DNA of 64,000 bases from Tranzscheliella williamsii. Taxonomy: Eukaryota; Basidiomycota; Ustilaginomycetes; Ustilaginales; Ustilaginaceae. The stretch lies in assembly GCA_023212725.1 (NCBI GenBank), contig JALBYF010000002.1, forward strand, positions 310,001 to 374,000, in the 5' to 3' direction. Numbering within the stretch: position 1 is the first letter of the stretch; each line of letters begins with the position of its first letter. A program made the translations under genes and the position numbers. The notes below the pieces were generated by a model. The model was given only the letters and a program-made list of their open reading frames with translations, ran no database searches and was not told the origin of the DNA. This document shows positions 57,622 through 64,000 of this stretch, one piece after another.

Positions 57622-58720
57622 ATGTCATCCGAAGATCGATTTTCCGCCTCTTCAGAGGCGGACAAGACGGACGAGCAGCTGGTGTTGGAACAGCAGAGGG
57701 TGGATGAAGAGCGCGAGGTCTCACTCCAGCACGCGCTGCCCGCCACGACGGCGTCCGCAGCGCTAGCAACGCCCGGAGCAGAATCCGCAGCAGCATTGCC
57801 AGCAACCGCAGAGGAGGTTGAACAGCCGAGCGCAGCGCAACCACACACGCAAGCGGAACCGGCTGCAGCGTCGCCAGGCGAGGCCAAGGCGGTGCGGTCA
57901 GCAAAGAGCACAGGGCGCCGGAGCAAGTCGGTAGGCGGCAGAAGAGAGGCGAAAGAGGACGGGGAGGGGGAGCGGTCCGCGAAGAAGGCGCGCACCTCCA
58001 AGGCGGCGGGCGGCGAAACGGCGGGCGAGGGAGAGGGGGAGGGCGAGGTGAATGTGCGGCTGGACCGGCTGCGACAGTCGCTGCGACGCTTTTTGGATCT
58101 GATCGACTACAAGGCGTCGTCGAGCAACCTGGGCAAAGCGCTGCCGCACATTGGCGAGACGGCGCTCGAGAGCCTGCGCGTGCAATTCGTAACGCAGCTC
58201 AAGCAGGCCATCGTGGATGAAGCGGAGAAGCTGATCCAGGAGAACGCGCTGGACACCAAGCTCGCCGAGCTGCACGCCCTCACACACGAGGCCGACGCCC
58301 GCCACCAGGCCGGCATCCCCCTCGGCGACCCACGCCTCAAGGACGTCTGGCGCCGCGACCCCGACCTCGAAACCGCCATCTCCGCCCACGCCCTCCCCGA
58401 ACAACAAGCCCGCGTCACCGCCCTCCAGCACGAACTCGCCACCACCCTCGCCCGCAACCGCTCCCTCCACCACGACCTCACCACCACCGTCACCAAATAC
58501 AACGCCATCCAGCACGACGCTGTCGAGGCGCTCGACTCGCTCGACGCGGTACGTATCCCCGCTGCCCATCCCCCCGCCATGCCGCACATCACCGTACTGA
58601 CTTTCCTCCCCCCGCTCGGCACCGCAGGCGATAAAAGGTCTCGAGGCAACGCCAGATATGCAGAACCAGCTCCGACAGACGATGGACGATCTGCTGCAAG
58701 ATCTCGGCGCGCGCGTCTAG
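57622..58720 (+). CDS. NNF1: Kinetochore MIND/Mis12 complex subunit Nnf1 (PMF1-like)
   Basis: Two exons, 57622-58548 and 58628-58720, with a 79-nt intron (GTACGT donor, ACCGCAG acceptor, phase 0), giving 339 aa. The start is the first ATG (gcaATG). A Ser/Ala/Glu-rich head of about 135 residues ends in a basic nuclear-signal-like stretch (GRRSKSVGGRREAKED, then KKARTSKA). The Nnf1 fold follows: VRLDRLRQSLRRFLDLIDY, NLGKALPHIGETALESLRVQFVTQL, IVDEAEKLIQENALDTKLAELHALTHEADAR, and after PLGDPRLKDVW the helical ALPEQQARVTALQHELA coiled coil. The spliced end is AIKGLEATPDMQNQLRQTMDDLLQDLG. Nnf1 pairs with Mis12 to link centromeric chromatin to the Ndc80 complex. It faces the decarboxylase gene tail-to-tail. 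The coding strand turns from G-rich to C-rich near 58250. Confidence 0.85.
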
Positions 58721-58977
58721 CCGCCGGTCCGAATCGAATCCTTGCCCTCCCGCATCAGCCTACCCAGGCCGCCTGAATTCGTTTGCCGTGTGTATGCGTG
58801 GTGAGTAACATGAGGATCGCGACGCGGTGCAAGCGGTGTTTTGCATGCACACGGGTGGGTTTCCTTTTGGAGCGGAGCAGCGAAAAGGGGTATACGGGGA
58901 AGCGGCGCAGGAGAGGAGGTGAACCGCGTGACTGCTGGCGGCGGTGGTGAGCGCAGGAGGTCGTGGGGTTGCGGGGC

Positions 58978-61041
58978 CTAGACAATACGGCTGCGGGTGG
59001 CGTCCTGGTGGCGGTCCTGCTGCTCGGCGGGCTTGACGTCGCCGAGGCGCTGGCCGACCTTGACCAGCTGGGCCGGCTTGAGGTCGAAGCGGAACTCGGC
59101 GGGCGCCTCGAAGACGAGGACAATGGTAGAGCCGAGCAGGAAGCCGCCCATCTCGTCGCCCGCACCGAGCGGCTGGCCGCCGAGCAGCTTGCTCGCGCCC
59201 GAGTAGCTCGCTTCCGAGTAGGTGCCAGCGAGATAGCGCTGCTTGCGCACGTTGGTGCGCAGCGCCTTGTCAAAGTTGATCCGGATCGATCCAACGTTGG
59301 TTGCGCCCACGGGCACCATGCCGAAAAAGCCGTGCCTCCATCGCCCCAGCAGCGCAACACGCTCGTTGAGCACAAACAGGTTCGAAAGCCGGTTAGCCAT
59401 GTACGGCGAGACAGAGTAAAGCTCCCCACGGAAATGTCGCCTTCGCTCGGCGACCCAGTTGGTGGGGCTGTGGAAACGGTGGTAATCGCCAGGGGCAAGA
59501 TAGACGACGCAGAAAAACAGCTTGTTGCCCTCCTTGACACCCTTCGCTCCGGGAGAATGCGGCTGGAGCAGCGGAGGAAGCGCAGAAACGCCCATCTCGT
59601 AGGCTACGTTGGCGTATCGACCAAGCACTTCGGGTGTGTCTGGTTCTGGCATTCCGGCATCGTCGATCTGCTTGGTCTGCTTTTGCGCTGTAGGGTCTGT
59701 CCTCTGCTGCGCAGCATCGGCTTCCTCTTCGGACTCTGCATTGTCAATGTCGCTGCTGGCAGGAACGCCAGTTGTGTTGGCGCCTTGGCTTGGCTTGCTG
59801 GTTACCCAGGATCTCCAGTACGACGCTCTGCCAAATCGGCTCCACTTGCGCTTCTTTCTCTGCTTTTCAAGCTCTTCGGGCGAGGGCACAGCAGACTTGC
59901 TCTTTTCGTCCCCTAGCAGCTCGTCGAGTGTGTAGTCGATGCCGTTGACCGAGGCAAACTGCTTGTCATCCAGTTTGGCGTGCTCCAACTCATCGCTGAC
60001 AGCCTTCTCGGTCGCTTCGGGAGCACTGTTAACTCCGAGCAAGGCATCAAGCGAGTAGGTGATCCCTTTCACTTGCTCCACTCGACGGCCCATGATCTCT
60101 CCAAAATGGAGAACCTTTCCATCGGCAGGTGAGACAAGGACAGCCTGATCAATTTCGCGGGCGCCTTCTCGAAGCTCACGGTAGAAGAATTCGCCAAGGC
60201 TCTTGTAGTGGGTGAGATCCGGGTCCTTCATCTCGTCCAGATTGCAGCCAAAGATGCGGGCGTAGAGCTTGAATCCGTACGGACGAAACCAGACGGGAAG
60301 AGTGATGTTGTTGGCCCAGCCCCAAGCACGCGAAATGGCGTTGAGGGGCAATGCTCCGATGACATAGACAGTCCAGGGCCCTTGCATCTTGACCACTTGG
60401 CCGTTCTCGTCGACAATCTTGTTACCGACGCCCTTGCCGTCACGTTCGGCGATGTAGTTTCTGCGAGCTTGTACACCGACGAGCACCACTGCGCCAAGGA
60501 GTATAGGGATGGGATACCATTTGACCTTTGTGTCGAACAACGACTCTGACAGTTTTTCTGAGGGTCACAAACCGATCCAGGCAGGAAAAGGTAAGCTTGA
60601 TCGTGTCCGAAAGAGGGGCATGAAGAGAGAAACAGACCACTACTTACGTTTATAGGAGCTTTCTTGGTGCTCGGTGCCGCGATTGTCCGGCTGTTGGGCC
60701 TTTTCGGAAGCCTGCTCGGCCTTTAGACGCGCCGCACGGTTACCCCGGACAGTGTTGGCTTCATGCTCGGCCTGGAGCGGATCCCTGCTATAGAAACGCT
60801 GCTGCAGGTCTGCTGTTCCCAAGCGGATGAGTTTGCGCTGTCTCTGGCGCTGATACGACAGAGCAGAATCGGGCGTGTGGCATAACGAGGCGGTGGAATA
60901 GGAAGAGGAGCAACAAGGTGTTGCGAGAGGCAGCCGAGAAGGAAGCCGCTTGAGCTGATGTGACGCAAAAAGCTTGTTCGGGGACTTGACAAGCGCATCC
61001 ATCCGAAGATAGCGAGGCGATCGAGCTAAAGAAGCGCTCAT
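58978..61041 (-). CDS. PSD1: Mitochondrial phosphatidylserine decarboxylase
   Basis: Two exons, 61041-60648 and 60557-58978, with a 90-nt intron (GTAAGT donor, CCCTCAG acceptor, phase 1), giving 657 aa. Exon 1 codes a long presequence rich in Arg, Ser and Leu, and exon 2 begins with the inner-membrane helix (WYPIPILLGAVVLVGV). The catalytic part has KSLGEFFYREL, VSPADGKVLHFGEI, VKGITYSLDALLG, YLAPGDYHRFHSPTNW, LFVLNERVALLG and the self-cleavage motif LLGSTIVLVFEAP. There Ser608 becomes the pyruvoyl group of the small subunit. The enzyme makes phosphatidylethanolamine from phosphatidylserine in the inner membrane. An acidic and Lys-rich insert of about 110 residues sits between the two halves and opens with VNGIDYTLDELLG, a near copy of the preceding family motif. 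Confidence 0.95.
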
Positions 61042-61662
61042 TGTAGATCACACGATGGCCAGGCACGGAGAGTGGTGGTGAGGGGCAACGGAGGCTTGGC
61101 GGTGCAAGAAGAAAAGGCTGAAAGTGAATCTGCAGCTATTCCACAGAGCCGTCTCCCGGCCGTGCGCTCTGATTTCCCACTTCAGGCAAAATCCCAATTT
61201 CCCTAGTAGAACTCAGAAATAGAAACATAAGCTCCATGATGTAGACCAACGTCACAGACGATTTCAAGCAAACTGGGACTCGCTTCTGCGCGTTTTCAGC
61301 GCCTCACTCTGAGGGAACCGCCCGTATACATGTAAGGACTACGTGCAGCGGTGCCAGACGTCCATTCGGCATTGATGTCACAGTGATGAGCGTGCCCCGT
61401 CACTGAACTGTGATTTCAGTTCATCGACCGTGCGACGCAACATCGGACACAGCTTTGCAAACACCTTACAGTGCGACTCCTATGGGGCAGCTGCTGCGGG
61501 GACAAAGGTATGTATTGAAGCATAAACGGCCGGCGGCGGCAGAGATCTCAAGGCAGCAGAGCGACTGGCCGTGACTTGGCTGGTCTACTTGCTAGCTTGA
61601 GACTCAATCAAAAATCGATTCGGGGAATAGCAACAAGTGGGGCCAGGGCTAGCACAGGAGGA
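61042..61662. other. Intergenic: decarboxylase promoter and 3' flank of PMP3
   Basis: About 620 bp between two minus-strand genes. No coding sequence is supported. Confidence 0.45.
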
Positions 61663-62323
61663 TCACTGGGTCGCGCCATACGAAGGTGGCACTGCCTGGT
61701 AGTGCCCGGCAGGGTGGGCGGGCTGCCATTCGCCGTTGCCAGTGTACTTGATCGCATTGCCATACTGTTCTTCCGCCTTCATTTTCTTGTAGATGAGCCA
61801 GACTGTTAACCATCAGGTCAGCAAGCGGAATCTCGGCAATCAGTCACCCTGTCGGAAACAGCTTCTGACATGTAACCGCCCAACACTTACGACCGTGGAT
61901 GTGTCCCGGGATGTACCTGTAGCATAAGCAACAGAGGATGAGTGGGAGAGGTAAGTCTTGCCTGAACCGCCAAAACGCGAGACAGTTTCGCGATCGATGC
62001 ACCGAAGACGTACCCTAGGAGAGTGAGGAGGATGTTGATCATCAGGTCGCACGAGCACTGTTGTCACAATCAAGATATGTCTAGCTCCGTGTCAGTTCCG
62101 GGCCTAGCACGAAGCAAGGCATGGATGCCATGCTCGCCACTACCTGTGTATACGCACACCGGTGATGAAAGCCACACCCGCCGGCGGCAAGATGATGGTC
62201 ACTGTTCGGAGCCGGTAGGAAGGACGGGTTCATATAAGCGGTTAGACAGGTCCGTGAACGTGTGCCTAACAGTGATACGCAGCACGTACCAAGGATGAGA
62301 AGGATATCGGAAGAGGATGTCAT
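61663..62323 (-). CDS. PMP3: PMP3/UPF0057 plasma-membrane proteolipid
   Basis: Five exons: 62323-62290, 62201-62158, 62057-62014, 61916-61891 and 61802-61663. The four introns (88, 100, 97 and 88 nt) all have GT-AG ends and matching phases, giving 95 aa. No single open frame shows it. The protein reads MTSSSDILLILV, then TIILPPAGVAFITGCSCDLMIN, ILLTLLGYIPGHIHG and LWLIYKKMKAEEQYG. This is the complete PMP3 signature (PP.GV, GC, INI.LT.LGYIPG) with two membrane helices, plus the fungal C-terminal extension (about 40 residues, ending PPSYGATQ). PMP3 proteins sit in the plasma membrane and affect membrane potential and salt tolerance. The fourth exon is only 26 nt. It shares a 424-bp divergent promoter with the enoyl-CoA hydratase gene. 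Confidence 0.93.
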
Positions 62324-62747
62324 CTTGATTTTCGCTATGTGATGATGGTGAGCTTCAGAGGACGTAGTGAGGATGGAACTGACGAAATTGCTGGTTATCA
62401 GCCCTATGACTTTAGTCAGTAAGTATGCACGTCGCAAGGGTCGTGCGTGTACTGGTGGAGGAGGTCGTAAATGCATCGGCGATTTCACTTGTGATCGGGA
62501 GATGGCAGGTCCTACCCCGCAATTTCACTATATGTAGCCGGAGACGGCTACGACTGACAGCCGGCTACAGAAGCCAGAACCGAGGCCCAGCCTTCCTCGA
62601 GCATCGTCGCAACACCAGTGCCGAACGGCCCACCTCGCTCCTCTATATACTGATGCTTGCAGGCTATCCACCTCATGCAAGCCTGAAGAGTTTCATAATA
62701 CACGCTCTGCCACTTGACCGCTACTCCCAGGCACCCTCACCAACAAA
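62324..62747. promoter_or_regulatory. Divergent promoter region (PMP3 / enoyl-CoA hydratase)
   Basis: 424 bp between outward-pointing start codons. A ctatatact at about 62642-62650, roughly 100 bp before the hydratase ATG, is a possible TATA element. No coding sequence is supported. Confidence 0.45.
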
Positions 62748-63898
62748 ATGGCCGCCAACGATGGTTTGGTCATGCCGCAGGTGGGCTCGCATCTGATTCT
62801 GACGACGCCAGCGCCACACGTCCTGCAAATGACTCTGAACCGACCCAAGCAGCTGAATGCTATGACGGATGCTATGGAGAAGGACATCTGCCGCGTGTTC
62901 GACTGGTTCGAGCTCGAGCCATCGCTGTGGGTGATCATCCTCGCTGGTCGAGGACGAGCGTTCTGCGCGGGACAGGATCTCAAAGACTGGCTGGACAAGA
63001 ACCGCACCGCGCAGACCGTCCGACACGCCAGTGGTGAGCCAATGCAGGCGCAGTCCGAGGTAGAAATCTCGCTGGAACGGCTTAAGCGCGGCGGTTTCGG
63101 TGGCATGAGCGCACGCCGCAGCGCCAAGCCCATCATTGCCGCTGTCGACGGTATCTGCATGGGCGGCGGCACAGAGACCATCCTCAACTGCGATCTGGTG
63201 GTGGCAAGCACCAGATCCGTCATCGGCCTGCCCGAGGTCGCTAGAGGGGTGGTAGCAGCCATGGGCGGCATCCCGAGACTGACACAGCTTTGTGGACACG
63301 TAAGTCGTTGCCACCACACACTCACCACTCATGACTCCTTCTCCACTGTCTAACCTCCTCACCTCCCCGTGCTACCGACCCATGGAATGCTGCTTGGCAC
63401 TTGCAGCAACGAGCCTCGGAGCTTCTGTTGCTGGGCAAGCCGATCTCGGCGAAAGAGGCTCACGAGCGATACAATATGGTCAACCGGCTGGTAGAGGTCG
63501 CCAAGTCCACCTCCGACGAGCTAGGCCAAGCGGCGGTGGACAAGGTTGCGGTGGAGCTGGCGTGGCAGCTGACGCAAAACAGCCCTGACAGCGTGCTGGT
63601 CACCAAACAGGCGCTCGTGCTGGCTCGCGATGCCGCCGGCCAAGATATCGATGCCTCGGCGCAGACCAACATGCTCTCCGACCGGAGCCGGCTTCTCTAT
63701 GTTGGCAAGAATATCAACGAAGGCCTCGATGCTTTCAAGGGTGTAAGTCGCCGCTTGCTCGCAACACTATCGCGCACACACTAACGCTTTCTCGGGTCAT
63801 TGTCGGCGGCTTCGTCGTGGTCGTAGAAACGCAACCCGACATGGTTCAATCCGATCCCCCTTCAGCCTGTCGGTGCTCAGAACAAGGCCAAACTGTAG
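62748..63898 (+). CDS. Peroxisomal enoyl-CoA hydratase/isomerase
   Basis: Three exons, 62748-63299, 63407-63742 and 63827-63898, with introns of 107 nt (GTAAGT donor, TTGCAG acceptor) and 84 nt (GTAAGT donor, TCGTAG acceptor), both phase 0, giving 319 aa. Crotonase-fold marks: VLQMTLNRPKQLNAM, the oxyanion-hole segment GRGRAFCAGQDLKDW, KPIIAAVDGICMGGGTE, LPEVARGVVAAMGGIPRL and, after the first splice, QRASELLLLGKPISAKEA. The third exon codes KRNPTWFNPIPLQPV and ends in AKL, a type 1 peroxisomal targeting signal that is only created by the last splice. The reaction is hydration or isomerisation of an enoyl-CoA, probably in peroxisomal beta-oxidation; the exact substrate is unknown. It is transcribed away from PMP3 and is complete within the window. 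Confidence 0.93.
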
Positions 63899-64000
63899 CG
63901 GTGGTAACCCTCTCAATCTATGCTGGATGCGACGCCGGGCCAGATAGCATACGAGGCGACTTGACGCTATGTTAGAGCAGACTAGCTGTGTAGACTCGCA

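Noticed and set aside
1..64000. tRNA genes, rRNA, CRISPR arrays, telomeric repeats
   Set aside because: Scanning by eye for T-loop motifs (GTTCGA-type), array-like spaced repeats and TTAGGG-type runs gave no convincing case. A tRNA search program would settle the tRNA question.

Overview
The window is a gene-dense piece of a fungal nuclear chromosome. The most likely source is a smut-type basidiomycete (Ustilaginomycotina). Most genes are intron-poor with GC-rich codons. Where introns occur they are short (56-109 nt, with one possible 277-nt exception) and have GTAAGT- or GTACGT-like donors. Many proteins have long Ser/Pro/Ala-rich disordered parts. The assignment to smuts is an inference from gene style and content; no marker gene proves a species. 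I see no rRNA, tRNA, CRISPR array, transposon or viral gene.

I support 26 protein-coding genes. From the left: a proteasome-assembly chaperone-like gene, an etherase-type glutathione transferase, a BTB-like protein and a giant diacylglycerol-lipase-like protein (all minus strand, to 13.2 kb). Next come L-fuconate dehydratase and an alpha/beta hydrolase (minus), a smut-type membrane protein and a secreted class 3 lipase (plus). At 22-24.5 kb a SAP-domain mitochondrial membrane protein appears to be spliced in frame to an RraA-like aldolase. From 24.6 to 36.5 kb: EMC8, a mitochondrial FIST-like protein, an unknown 513-aa protein, gamma-glutamyltranspeptidase, an MCUR1/FMP32-like protein, a divergent ARFRP1-type GTPase and 3-hydroxyacyl-CoA dehydrogenase. 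From 37.6 to 55.2 kb there is a regulatory block: DEP-RGS protein, PP2A activator PTPA, class II histone deacetylase, a single-pass membrane protein and an ankyrin-FYVE-RING ubiquitin ligase. The right end has a Myb/SANT-like protein, kinetochore Nnf1, phosphatidylserine decarboxylase, a five-exon PMP3 gene and a peroxisomal enoyl-CoA hydratase.

There is no operon-like pathway cluster, but lipid handling recurs: two lipases, phosphatidylserine decarboxylase, and two beta-oxidation-type enzymes, one ending in the peroxisomal signal AKL. Several conserved genes appear only after splicing is reconstructed by eye (PMP3, ARFRP1-like, the 3' ends of EMC8, MCUR1-like, Nnf1, histone deacetylase, and the 5' ends of phosphatidylserine decarboxylase and fuconate dehydratase). 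In every reconstruction the reading phases match across the junctions.

The main points for follow-up are the SAP-RraA fusion, the GTPase with an altered P-loop and a missing switch-II glutamine, and a recurring switch inside single genes from G-rich 5' halves to C-rich 3' halves on the coding strand.
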